Assembly (NCBI GenBank): GCA_028015205.1
Contig: CM051520.1
Coordinates: 9,954,501-10,018,500, forward strand
Origin: Mytilisepta virgata
Taxonomy: Eukaryota > Mollusca > Bivalvia > Mytilida > Mytilidae
Direction of reading: 5' to 3'
DNA length: 64,000 nucleotides
Within the stretch, counting starts at the first letter, position 1, and every line of letters starts with the position of its first letter. Under the pieces are notes generated by a model. That model was not told the origin of the DNA. It ran no database searches and saw nothing but the letters and a program-made list of their open reading frames with translations. The position numbers were made by a program, and so were the translations under genes. This document shows positions 46,501 to 57,250 of the stretch, piece after piece.

Positions 46501-49500
46501 CCATAGAGCTGCCTAGCACTTCCACAGGTGGTGAATAGGGGATACCCTCTCTTTGTGGGGTTGTCAGGTCATAATACAGAAAGCCTGACTGCAGAACATA
46601 GTGGGTAACCACGATCCCTGGATGCTAAAGACAACTGTAATTTTAAACTAGAGGCTCTCAAGAGCCTGTATCGCTCACCTGGATTTAACTTTTCACCTTG
46701 AGCAGGACTAAAAATTTAAGTGTTGCAGTAAATTTGGCTGGTTTTTCTATAGGGTTCTATGTTAAACTAAGTTCAGCTGTGGCAGCCATCTTGGTTGACA
46801 GTCCAGGTCAATGGACACATTTTAAAAAGCGAACCATCTAAGGACCATTACAGCTAAGTCTTGTTCCAACTGGCTAAATTGTTTCAGACAAGAAGATTTT
46901 TAAATGAATTTTCCCATAGGATCTTATATTTAACTAAGTTCGGTCGTGGCGGCAATTTTGGTTGACAATCCAGGTAATCTGACATCATTCTGAAAGAGGA
47001 CCATCTAAGGACCAATGCAGCCAACTTTAGTTCCAATGGGCTCAGTAGTTTCAGACGAAAACATTTTTGAGTGAATTTCCCATAGGGCCCTGAGTTAAAC
47101 TAAGTTTTGCTGTCGTGGCCATCTTGGTTCACAGTCCACGAAATCCAACACATTTCTGAAAGAGGACCTCCTAAGAACCACTGCTGCCAAGTTTGGTTCC
47201 AATATGTCAAGTGGTTTCAGACAAGAAGATTTTTCAATGAATTTCTCATAGGGCCCTATGTTAAACTAAGTTCGGCTGTGGCGGCCATCTTGGTTAACAG
47301 TCCGGGTCATCATAACATATTTCTTAAAGAAAACCTCCTAAAGACCATTACTGCCAAGTTTGGTTCCAATTGGCCTTGTAGTTTCATAGAAGAAGATTTT
47401 TGAAATTCATCCCCCCTTTTTCTATTTTTAGTAACAGCAGCCATGTCGGTTGGAAGTCGAGAATGCCAGACATAGTTTTGGAAGGGGACCACCCAAGGAC
47501 CATTCAATCAAAGTTTGGTCCCAATTGGCCCAGTGGTTTCAGAGGAAATGCTTTTTAAAGGAAAGTTTACGTCGGATGCCGTCTTTAAAGGGCAAAAACT
47601 CCTATAAACGGTCAATCAATGATTTTGGTCATGTTGACTTATTTGTAGATCTTACTTTGTTGAACATTTTTGCTGTGTACAGTTTGCCTTTATCTATAAT
47701 AATATTAAAGATAATAACCTAGAACTGCAAAATTTCCTTAAAATTAACAATTCAGGGGCAATAACCAAACTAAAGGTTGACCGATTCGTCTGAAAATTTC
47801 ATGGCAAGTAGATCTTGACCTGATGAACATTTTTACCCTGTCAGTTTTGCTCTAAATGCTTTAGTTTTTGAGATATAAGCCAAAAACTACAGTTTACCCC
47901 TATGTTCTATTTTTAGCCATGTCGGCCATGTTGGTTGGCAGGCGGGATCATCCGACATATTTTTTAAACTAGATACCCCGATGATGCTTTTGGCCAAGTT
48001 TGGTTCCATTTGGCCCAGTAGTTTCAGAGGAGAATGGACGATGGACGACAGATGCCAAGTGATGAGAAAAGCTCACTTGACCCTTTGGGTCAGGTGAGCT
48101 AAAAAAAGAGTGGGCTAATGGCTACTACAGAAGGCTAAATAACCCGACCCTACCCAATCCAGAAATTTTGACTGCCACAGTCCACACTTTTACTGTGGCA
48201 GTCAAAATCGGTTCCCCTTTGTGTCCCTTACCACCCCTACATTTTGTAGTTGAATTGTTTGATAAATTGTTGAATTGGTTCTAGTCCTGAAAAAGCATGA
48301 TACATGTATATTTGCTGCTGGATGTTAAGCAAACAATCAATCAATCAATCAATCAGATCAAGCAGTGATGGATAACTAGCATACACAAGTAAAGTAATTA
48401 TAATGAGATTAAGAGGTTCAACTGGAAATAGTTTTGCAGAATTACATGATTATAAACATTTAAAATATAATCATCATTTTACATCACAGCTTTACTGATA
48501 TGCAGTGTAATGATATTCATACAGAACAACAACCATTAATGGCATAATAGAATAGATTGAAACAGTACAGTGGAAAATTTTCTTATTATTTTCAACTTAC
48601 TACATTCTTTTAGTCTTAACTGTAATAGGATCTTTCTCTAAGCTTGGAACACTGGTATATATTTTACTGATTATGGATTTTATCAGTTAATATCTGGATG
48701 TAACACATGGTTTTAGTTATACCTAACACTCATTAAAATCAGCATTCCAAAATTGTCATAAAAAATCTTTCTGAGAACCCTGTACATGCAAATGTAAAAG
48801 AAGTTTACATACATTGTACATGTATATCTAATAGCTTACATGTACATACATATATATGCAAAATACATTATAAACAAAAAATGAATATATCCAAGACCCA
48901 AAATATTAATGTATAACAAAGAAAAGACAAAATAAAATAAAATTAGTCATAAGACACACCAATAACCTGGACATTTTTTTAGAAAAAATATGTTTACTAT
49001 AAAGCAGAACTTTTTTGTGTAGCATATTTTTTCATGGTTTGTCAAATGAATCACTGTACTGAATGCATCATTTCCATGTAAATAGCAAACTAAATAGTAT
49101 AAAATGTTTGTCAAATGAAAATGTTCATATAAATGTATCATATTTTATGCAAAAAAGCATATAAGTGGGAGTATAATTCAATACTGTTTATGCCAAATTT
49201 TTTATATCAGTAGGATCTTTCTGTCAGATAAAATATGTGAACATTTTCTCTATTATTAAATTAACAAATGATAATTCTATATCTTCTGAGTCTACCTTTA
49301 TCAATACCAGCACCACGAGAACGTGACTCATCTTTTCGACTTTTGTGACTGTTTGTACTAGCACTTCTCTTTTCTGACTGTTGTTGATTCTTCTGACTCA
49401 TAATTATTTTAAATTGAAGATCTGAAGATACAAAAGAAATAATATGCACATAGTGGAATTTCAGTCACTTGAACCTCAAATGTTTTTAAATTCATTTGAA

Positions 49501-50656
49501 CTTTGATCCGATCTACATATTCATTTACCAAAACTTTCATTACTTAAACTTTTGATTATTCAAATGTTTTCACCTGTGCCTTGAGTGGTTTAAGTTCTAA
49601 AGAAATGAACATCCTTTATCTAGAATGCTGAATGGGTAAAAAATTTACCACACAAACATCAGTTCATACAAAATAGATAATGAAGCCATGTTAAGAACTG
49701 AATTCAGTATTGTCACTTTTTCTAATTTTTGATCTCTAAAATTGATTTTATTTATTTTTGATCTGATACACTAATCTTACTGAGTCATTGCATTACAAGG
49801 ACAAATCTCGTATGTTTTTTTTAAAAAATAATTTAAGCTTTTTTATTGGGAAAACGAAAGTTAAATTTTCATGGAACCTGTAAAAAACTCTCCAATAAAA
49901 ACCATCCACCCTCATAAAAATAAAAATGTTTCTCCCTTAGTAAATCCCCCAATTAATCTGTATGCAGATATTTACTAAGTAAGTTTACCTTTATTTTCTT
50001 TTTTAAGTGCCTCTATTTCTTCATGTAAACACCTGAGAACTTCTTGATGTTGTTGTTTCAGGAAGCCTACACTCCTCTCTAAGTGATGAATCCTCTGTGT
50101 TGGATTCATCTCTGAAACATCTTTATCTTCTTCTTCTTCCTCCTTCTTTCCATCGATGGATGGATTGTGTTTGTCCTGACAAGTTTAACAGATTTTCATT
50201 ATTTTGGAATACAAATCATATAAATATGAATATTTCACGTGTATACAATGTATTTATGTGTGTATGGATATATCGACTGAAAACATAAAAAGTAAGATTT
50301 TTTTTCAAAAGTAAAAATTACTGATGTACAACAAAAATTCTGTTCTAAAATACAATATAATATTGTATCCAATCCATGGAGAAAATTGATTCACATCAGT
50401 AGAATCTCTTTCATAATATCAGCTTTTAGTGACAGATGAAATAACTGTGTATTCCTACATTAAATTTACCAAATTTTAACTAAATAGGATTATTCATTTC
50501 AGTTCAGGTAATTTTATCTACCTTGACAAACGGTTTGGGATAACGTCCTCTGTCCAGTGTGTTAATCCTTGACCACTGTGGAAGTGTACTAAGGGGAGGC
50601 AACTGGTTCATGGATAGATCAGCTATCTTCTCCTGGACTACTCCCTGCTTTATCAT
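40415..50656 (-). CDS. ccdc74: CCDC74-family coiled-coil protein (whole gene, 8 coding exons)
   Basis: Coding exons in order on the - strand: 50656-50522, 50175-49989, 49421-49296, 44624-44559, 43205-43067, 41823-41646, 41118-40961, 40553-40415. All introns are GT-AG and phases fit, giving 1128 nt and 375 residues, close to human CCDC74A. Exon 2 encodes the N-terminal helix LERSVGFLKQQHQEVLRCLH then EEIEALKKENK, matching the CCDC92/CCDC74 N-terminal domain. Exons 6-8 carry the C-terminal domain: RPPTLSECEAVVRHL, LPKLSLKNPSRK and LLPALKQT...AERRKR. Human CCDC74A/B have been described as spindle microtubule proteins; a role in cilia or spindle here is inference. The introns hold MITEs, a Helentron-like element and a SINE-like repeat. 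Confidence 0.93.
40820..40945 (+). repeat. MITE fragment, ccdc74 intron copy 1
   Basis: Contains 'ggtgaaagtacagaaggtgccaaaa', 'aattcaatattt' and ends near 'aaactttcc'. The same ordered blocks occur at 42344-42462 and 45334-45609. Diverged copy. Confidence 0.45.
40961..41118 (-). CDS. ccdc74: ccdc74 coding exon 7
   Basis: Encodes LNALKSDLRDVLYSHKWTPD through KLSLKNPSRK. The segment LPKLSLKNPSRK aligns with FPKVSTKSLSKK of human CCDC74A. Acceptor CTGTTACAG, donor TT|GTAAGT, ending in phase 2. Confidence 0.93.
41646..41823 (-). CDS. ccdc74: ccdc74 coding exon 6
   Basis: Encodes (Q)LQKIETLQYQVTQGGG through HVNEQQKHE. It carries RPPTLSECEAVVRHL, which matches the start of the family's C-terminal domain (KPTTLRQCE in human CCDC74A). 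Acceptor TATTTTTAG, donor GAG|GTAACC, phase 0 at the end. Confidence 0.93.
42344..42462 (+). repeat. MITE fragment, ccdc74 intron copy 2
   Basis: Starts CATGGGTTAAAGTACAAGAG, continues GTGCCAAAAAACCGG and 'aatccaatatttt', and ends near AAACTTTCATG. It appears to be an internally deleted relative of 45334-45609. Confidence 0.45.
42856..42950. repeat. 47-bp tandem duplication
   Basis: Two adjacent copies of a 47-bp unit containing TTATGACGTA and 'ccatctatgtatgttaatttg' start near 42861 and 42908, with two or three differences. They lie in a ccdc74 intron. Confidence 0.75.
43067..43205 (-). CDS. ccdc74: ccdc74 coding exon 5 (coiled coil)
   Basis: Encodes (E)DRIDELKIIFLEEEIKELKH through LLEQAEDVKKK, rich in E, K and L with heptad spacing, a likely coiled coil. 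Acceptor on - strand TTAACAG, donor CA|GTAAGT. The CA joins G of exon 6 as glutamine. Confidence 0.88.
44559..44624 (-). CDS. ccdc74: ccdc74 coding exon 4
   Basis: 22-codon exon, (E)YSSNSLISQTIEITSSAGRS then R, serine/threonine-rich and low in conservation. It is supported by acceptor GATTTTCAG, donor G|GTAAGG and matching phase on both sides. It could be alternatively spliced. Confidence 0.75.
45334..45609. repeat. MITE with 13-bp inverted ends, ccdc74 intron copy 3
   Basis: Begins CATGGGTGAAAGT (45334-45346) and ends with the exact complement ACTTTCACCCATG (45597-45609). The interior of about 250 bp has no ORF of note. It is the most complete of three related copies in this gene's introns. 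No clear target duplication. Confidence 0.6.
46480..48360 (+). repeat. SINE-like dispersed repeat, copy B, split by an insertion
   Basis: The left part 46480-46647 and right part 48103-48360 together align in order with copy A at 16186-16550, sharing 'ggtcataatacagaaagcctga', 'ctaaagac' / 'gggctaatggctactacagaag', 'ggttcccctttgtg', 'ttgaattggttctagtcctga'. It ends in a CAAT repeat (about 48330-48355). The part between is Helentron-like copy 7. Confidence 0.65.
46648..48102 (-). mobile_element. Helentron-like element, copy 7
   Basis: Read on the - strand: 5' end TTAGCTCACCTGACCCAAAG hairpin at 48102, CATCACTTGGCATCTGTCGT block, internal units of about 170 bp with 'ccaagatggccgccacag' type blocks, and 3' end CCAGGTGAGCGATACAGGCTC-TTGAGAGCC-TCTAG at 46648. 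It lies inside SINE-like copy B in a ccdc74 intron. Open frames of 60-98 codons within it are repeat shadows. Confidence 0.82.
48361..49295. other. ccdc74: ccdc74 intron 3 part, no feature recognised
   Basis: AT-rich intron between SINE-like copy B and coding exon 3. Nothing was recognised beyond ACATGTA-rich simple sequence near 48780-48850. Confidence 0.4.
49296..49421 (-). CDS. ccdc74: ccdc74 coding exon 3
   Basis: Encodes (D)LQFKIIMSQKNQQQSEKRS through RSRGAGIDK. The start ENKDLQFKIIMSQ matches ENKDLHYKLIMNQ of human CCDC74A. The rest is basic and serine-rich. Acceptor GATCTTCAG, donor G|GTAGAC. Confidence 0.93.
49989..50175 (-). CDS. ccdc74: ccdc74 coding exon 2 (conserved N-terminal helix)
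   Basis: An acidic stretch (GKKEEEEEDKD) is followed by LERSVGFLKQQHQEVLRCLH and EEIEALKKENK. This is the family's N-terminal coiled coil ([20 protein letters not shown] in human). Acceptor CTTGTCAG, donor G|GTAAAC. Confidence 0.95.
50522..50656 (-). CDS. ccdc74: ccdc74 coding exon 1
   Basis: The frame from ATG 50656-50654 encodes MIKQGVVQEKIADLSMNQLP through RGRYPKPFVK and ends at donor AAG|GTAGAT. The N-terminus is not conserved in the family, so the start is chosen as the first in-frame ATG. A downstream ATG (SMNQLPPL) is possible. The exon extends upstream as 5' UTR to acceptor TACTTTCAG at 50703. Confidence 0.78.
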
Positions 50657-50673
50657 ACTCCAGTCCCTGTCAT
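50653..50673 (-). promoter_or_regulatory. ccdc74: Upstream ORF overlapping the ccdc74 start
   Basis: A six-codon uORF (MTGTGV) begins at ATG 50673-50671. Its TGA (50655-50653) overlaps the main ATG as ATGA. Such an arrangement can lower initiation or allow termination-reinitiation. It is visible directly; function is inference and depends on the mRNA containing this exon. Confidence 0.45.
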
Positions 50674-50702
50674 TGTGCTCAGTTGTTGATGTCTATTATT
50701 AT
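50657..50702 (-). other. ccdc74: ccdc74 5' UTR part of exon
   Basis: Between acceptor TACTTTCAG (50703 side) and the coding start, indicating at least one upstream non-coding exon. A candidate donor GGTAAGTAAA on the - strand lies at 58097/58096, next to a CG-richer segment at about 58300-58620, but this link is not shown by the sequence. Confidence 0.4.
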
Positions 50703-50703
50703 C

Positions 50704-53700
50704 TGAAAGTAGATTAACAATAATTAACATGTAATTCTGACAATGGCAGTAATAAGTGTCTTTACTTATGTTACTTTCATCATTTATGTACCTTGTATCA
50801 AAAGTGAACTTTTGCCAACACTGAACAGCCATAACATTTAATAGTCAGATGATGAGTGCTCCAAACAGTAATGAATGAACATCTAATTTTTGTTACCTGT
50901 TTATTTACAATAAAAGACATTGATTTCCTAAATGATTAATTCTACTGACCACTAAAAGAAGTGTTTCATATATAGGAATCTTGCATTCCTGACATGTAGA
51001 GTCATGATATAATTGTCAGAGAATTCTATTGATATAAAATACTAAAACAGTCATGGTATAATTGTCAGTGAACCATATGTCTCTGGAAAATATGAATGCT
51101 TTAAATTTTTAAAAACATGTTTAAGTGTTTTTTAGCATTTAAGATATTGTCTATATCATGTATATTTGATGATGGAAGGATTATCCAATTAATTTGTGAT
51201 AAGCACATCTTACTGACCACTTCTCTGAATACAAAATATATAAATACTAGACACAAAAGCCCAAATAACTGTAATAAAACTTCAAGCAAATGAAAAGCAC
51301 TTATGTTGGTGTTCTTCATCTAAAAGTTACAGTGGATATAAATGCAGAGAAAAATCTTATATCTCAACAAACTTAAGATTTAAGATTTTTCTCTACATTT
51401 ATAGGAAAACGGGATTTTTATTTTTTTAAATTCATGTGAGATACAACTTACAATAGACAGAAAACAACTAAGTGGTGGCAAAGAAGCATGTATGAGCAAG
51501 CAATATCCATTTATCAAACACGTAAGAACCCAGTTCCCTTATAATCTGCCTACCTTATTTATCTACATGGCATTTTTTCCTACATGTGATTTCCTTTTCA
51601 TTATCACCAACAGATTTTTTTGTACTTTTAGTGCCTATACATCATAGCGTTAACAATTTAGGTCACCAAAATGTATGTTTATACCTGAACAAGTTGAGAG
51701 TTGTATCACCTGAAAATTTTATATAGTCCATAAATCTACAATATATTAACTGTATAATGTTTAAACAAGAGTAGAAGTGATCTTGTTAAGAGTTTTCAAG
51801 ACACAGATCAGTAATGACAAGTAAATGTCAATCATCAATCAATATTTAATTGAAGAGCTGAAAACTCCATCAATAATTGGATGTTCGCTAGCATTTGATC
51901 TTATCTTCGTTTCTATTTCACTGGTTAACCAAGAAGAAAGTTACAAGTGTTAATGAAACTGACTAGATTATAATCTCAATGGGGAAAAATTTTGGCCTTA
52001 AGGTGTGTAATCATACTGACACTCACAACCTATATGGTGTTCTTTATTTTTCTTAATATTCAAAAAGCTTTATTTGAAATTTCTATATTAATTGTAGGTT
52101 ACACTGAAAAATCCGTCACTCTCCATTGTTGAAAACCATAGCATAGCTTTAAAAACAAAACCAGCATATCAGCCTCAGGATAATTCGACTTTGTTTTCAG
52201 ACTGGACCACAACTGGCAAATAGTTTGATAATATATATAAACTATCCTGATATTCACATTTTTTTTGTTACAATACAATTCATTGTATTAACTGTTCTGA
52301 TAATAGATATAGATATGAAATTTTCAGTTGTAATTATAATAAATAATCAACAAGATATTTCTACATATATATGTATTTCAGAAGTATGATTCTGGACATA
52401 AAAATTATATGGCACAAAATTGGAAAAAAATAAAGATGGGTAATTTCCCGCTTGATTTGAGATAACGTGGGTCTCCATTGATTTAAAGGTACTTGAATTA
52501 CACTTTAAATTCTGTATTAAATCTGTTAATAAAATCCTCAAAGAAGATTAATCTGTATATATATTTGACAAACATTACCTTATATTTATTTGTAGGCCAA
52601 AGAAAACAAATTCATGGTTAATTACAAAGCAAAAATGTGACTTAAACATATAATAAAGACCCACTTTGATACTTTAATACTTAAGGACAAAATTTCATTA
52701 AGATTTCTTACAATCACATAGTACAGTCCATAGTATATTGATTGTACTGACAAATATTAATGACTAAATAAAATGAAACTTTAAGACGGTCTTTATTTCC
52801 CCAGTAATGTTAACCAACATATTTTTTTTACTTTCAAAAAAGTCATATTTGATAGTCCTTTCATGATATTGTTTTTGTAAAATATCAAAATGTTTATAGC
52901 ATTCAGTTTGAATTGATTTCTGTGTTTGTTAATATTTTTCAATCATGTTAATACATTCTTTTTGTCCACAATGTCCATTTATCATAAGGTAAAAATATAA
53001 CTAACATTCACATTTTCTTGAATGTTAAACCACCCAATCATTGTTGTTAGCAAGCTATAAAAAAATATTATTTTGTCACACAAAAAAGATTAAAAAAACT
53101 ATTGAAACTGTTTTTTCCACTGCAAAGAATCTCTTTTAATAAATTTAACTTCCATAAAATGCTGACTTCAGCATTTTTTCTTTTCTGTATTGGTATATTT
53201 TGCCAAAAAATGTTCCCAGGATTGGTCAAAAAGCATATTTACTGAAGTATGCAAAATATTTTTGATAAAATTGCAAGAACAAAATTTCACTGCTACATTT
53301 TTACAATTTTTAAATCTTTTTCAAACGGCTTACAAATCTGCCCATTTCATTTGTATTTTTCAATATTTTTAAATCATACTTCAAAATCACCACTCAACAA
53401 AAACACAAAGCAAACACAAGAGTTACCATCTAACTAAGAGTTCCAATAATTGACGAAGATTACTTCAAATAGATCTGTAATGTGACAAAATATATTTACA
53501 TATCAATGATTAATTTACTTTTATGACTATATAACGGTAATAAACTGGTAAAAACCATAAAATAAAATGTTACTGTTGCAACAGTACTATTAAAAATACT
53601 TTATTGTGTTCAGAGGTATAAAGATATCACAATGTCTTCTTTGGCTCAGTCTGTTAGATGTACATTGATGGGCAGTTTCAAGATGTTCTTTGGCTTATTC

Positions 53701-54690
53701 TATCAGATATAGTATGAGGTACAGTATATGCTATCCTAATTTGGATATTAAAATGATGATATCTTCACCATTGATGATTTTCAATTCTACATGTATTAAA
53801 AATACTTGGATTTTAGTAATTCTTCCGTAAATGGAAGTTTTCCAGTTGAGACGACCAAGTGAAGACAACTTCACGTGCACTCGTCTTCACTCTGTATGAC
53901 GTCCAATGGGAATCCGTAATACATTCATTCATTGTGACTCTTGACCAATCAAACGTAACGTTACTATACCTTTTCGGTTGTTCATACTTGAAAACCCGTT
54001 TTTATGGAAGAAATAGGTACTTACACTCGTTCAAAAATGAATGACTGGAAAATCTTCAACTCGTTTTAAAATTCAGCGTCTTTGCCCTCGTTCCGCTGCG
54101 CTCCACTCGGGAAAGATATAAATTTTAAAAACTCATTGAAGATTTCCCAATCTTCATTTTGAACTCACGTGAGAACCTATTATTCTTTCAAATAAGGGAT
54201 GAAAATAAGAAGAGTTATACCAAGTTATAATGTTTCAAAATATTTCATATTAAATATAATTCCATACATTATTGTTTTCATGTTGAAAGACATGTCATCC
54301 TTGAACTATCAAATTTAGTTACAAACAGGATACACTGAGTACAAGGTACAATGCTGAAGTGTTAGGTCAAAGATCATTTAATATACCTATAATCATTGGC
54401 CACAATCCAGTGTCTGATACAAATATATACTTGTCTTCCATGCAATCAATTTAAATAGATTTTTTAGCTGAATGGGGCTTTGTTTACATGCTCCTTTTAA
54501 ATATAAATAAAAACTGACATCTGTTTAGTGACATGTATATCACTTCATTTCATTCAATTGTCAGCCTTTGAATGGCGAATGACTTTTATAATCTGAAATA
54601 ATTCAGTTTAAAAACAGTTGGATAAAGTTTGTGATTTAGCTACTTGTACATGTAATTAATATATAACTTTTATGAAAAACCAGGTAGTCT
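50704..54690. other. AT-rich stretch upstream of ccdc74 coding exon 1
   Basis: No coding exon was recognised. At about 54048-54150 a short inverted repeat brackets CTTTGCCCTCGTTCCGCTGC: 'ggaaaatcttcaactcgttttaaaatt' and its near complement 'aattttaaaaactcattgaagatttccc'. The area 53850-54110 is CG-richer (ACTTCACGTGCACTCGTC). It may be a MITE or part of a promoter; neither can be decided. Confidence 0.35.
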
Positions 54691-54699
54691 CTATCATTC

Positions 54700-55440
54700 C
54701 TTTAGATTTAATTTCAACAAACTAAACAAATTATTAAAAGCAAAGCCTCATCAGTGGCTTTTTCTGGATCTTTTTTTTTAAAGTGATAGCAGCCATATTG
54801 GTACAATATACTTGTAACATGGTTTCCATGGTGTACGGTAAAAGTTATAGAACTTAAATAGCTCTATAACCACCCTCCATTAGCTGCACTTCAGCTCAGT
54901 TGGTGGAGCAGTGGACTATTGTACCAAAATAAAGGTTCTACTGGTTCAGTACATGTAGGTAATTTTGGGAGACAAATCATGCTCTACTGATATAATTCTG
55001 AATGGGGACAATTTCTACTTCCATAAACGCTGGTCCAAATTGACCAAGTAGCTTCAGTTGAAAAAATTTTTGAATATTTTTATATTTTTTATAAATTTGT
55101 CTTTCTTTGCAAAGAACTGGTTACTTTCCTACAAGACGCAGACCCCTATACTGAACTTTTGAAAGGAGACCATTCAAGAAATATTCCATCAAAGTTTTGA
55201 CAAAACTGGCCATGAACAGTACAGGGCTTTTTAAACGTGTTATAATGGTAGCCATATATAACTCCTACAAGAAGTTGTCAAACAAAGTTCAGACCAACAA
55301 GATGATTTTTTTTTATTTTGAAGAGCTCACCATTTTGAGGTATTTAAGATTCAACCCAAATTTTTGTGGTGAACCCTTTGTTCTATTTTTAGCCACTGCA
55401 GTCATACTTTGTGCAAGAGGTCTGTAAGTCAAAATAACTG
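54700..55440. repeat. tRNA-like SINE piece and Helentron-like relic
   Basis: At about 54888-54945 the sequence 'cagctcagttggtggagcag' with GGTTCTACTGGTTC resembles A and B boxes of a tRNA head, but the boxes are degraded. From about 54980 blocks similar to the internal units of copies 6 and 7 appear ('attctgaatggggaca', 'ccattcaagaaatattccatcaaagtttt', 'aaaactggcca'). No intact ends were found. Confidence 0.4.
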
Positions 55441-56867
55441 TACTGTTGAAAGAACTATCACGTTGAAAAAGTTATCTCCCCTCTAAATTTTTACTTACAT
55501 TTATTTCATCCTTAATATTTCATTTGCATCTTATATAAATTCAAAAATACACATTTTGGGGACATTTCATTTCTTTTTGATTGCTACTTTATGTTACTAA
55601 ATGTACTTTGTTTAATTTGAAGTGAGAGTTAAGGCTGGGGCAGGTTCAATGCCAATGGCTTCATAAGTTTATTAGTAATAAAAATATTCTTTTCATTAAA
55701 ATCTATGGAAAAACTGAATAAATATGCAATGTCTGCTGTTTATTTTCAATAAAGTAACTCCTTCCCTCTTCAATGATATTCTGTTACTTTGTAAGAGGGC
55801 CCATTAATTGGTATACATGTATAAACATTATCTTATCTTATGCACAGAGTATGAGCCTTGAAATGTAAGCTTTATAAGATAGGGCAATAGAAAAGGAAAG
55901 GTTTACTATTTGGATATAAAAGCTAAATAATAGAAATATTTATGTCCAAAAAAGAATAGTGGTTACCATTTTCAATACTGCAGTATTGGGATGACCCCAA
56001 TGTTAATATGATATCTACATGTACGTCTCACTGAACTATCCTAAACCTAAACCATAATTTCAATATTGACCTCAATATTAATCCACACAAGACTAAGATT
56101 GTAATAATCATATCATTCTACTGACCTACATTTTAAATAGATCCCATATCTAGGTATAAGCAGTTTACATTAAGCAAAATCAGAATAATTAAATTCCAGT
56201 ATATAGTATACACAGTAATTAATTATTTCTCATAAATCATTAGAAATCTTATTCAAATTCTTACAACAATAAAAGGAAGTTTCATGTGAATTTTCTTCCA
56301 CAATGCTTAAAAAAATTTCTGGGGAGAACACTGTGTAACAATGTATTTATATGTGTATATGTATGTGACATTCCAATAAATAACCTTAAACCTTATCCTT
56401 AACTAAAGCTTGACAAACGTAAGTACCAACATACATGTACATACAGATAGACATATGTAATGACACAATCCAAAGTGCTATATCTCCTTGCTATGACTGG
56501 CGGGGCATAAAAATTGATTGTGTTAAGAGATTCCAAACTTGTTCAGTTTGTATTCTTTTCATATGGTCTATAACCAAAACATAAAATGCAAATGTTATAA
56601 CAAATACATTCACACCTATCTGTGGAACTGTAGCTCCTGTGGTCTTTTGGCTGTGTCTGGCCTGCACATATAAAAAAAACCAACAAAGGACCATAACAGC
56701 TACAGTACTATTTCACACCTATACTTTTCATGGGTCAATATCCAAAGCATGCAAACAATAATAGAGACATACATGTAAAACCTATGAAAGGACACACATA
56801 CATATATTATGACAAGCATAGTTACTTTTCGGGATGTTGTTTTTTGACTGGGTCATGAATAGAATAG
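55441..56867. other. No feature recognised
   Basis: AT-rich sequence with scattered short open frames that lack splice context or recognisable similarity. Confidence 0.35.
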
Positions 56868-57250
56868 AGAATGGATATGGGGAATGTGTCAAAGAGACAA
56901 CAACCCGACCAAAGAGGAGAAAACAGTTCTAGGCTACTAATGGGTCTTCAACGCAGTGAGAAAATCCTGCACCCAGGGGTGGGCTTCAGCTGGCCCTTAA
57001 ACAATAATACATACTACCTATAGTTCAGCAAAATGGACAGCACACTAAACTCCGAAACATACAAATGATTCAAAATTTAAAAAACTGACTAACAAAGGCT
57101 AGAGGTTCCTGACTTGGAAATGTGGCAGGGTTAAACATGTTTTGTGAGATCTCAACCCCGACCACCCCCCCATATCTCAAGCCAATGTGGAATAAAAAAA
57201 ACACAGCGATAGACACAGTAAAACTCAGTTCAAAAGATGTCCGAGTGTGA
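56868..57250 (+). repeat. Mytilid dispersed repeat, degraded copy
   Basis: Ordered blocks GGGGAATGTGTCAAAGAGAC, 'aacaacccgacca', 'aatgggtcttcaacgcagtgag', 'cttcagctggcccttaaac', 'actaaactcc', 'gactaacaaaggc' and 'gttaaacatgttttgtgagatctcaacccc' belong to a repeat I know as abundant in Mytilus. It is the best organism clue in the window. The match is from memory. Confidence 0.6.

Noticed and set aside
47107..47722. ORFs of 65-98 codons in ccdc74 intron
   Set aside because: They lie within the tandem units of Helentron-like copy 7 and show no coding character.
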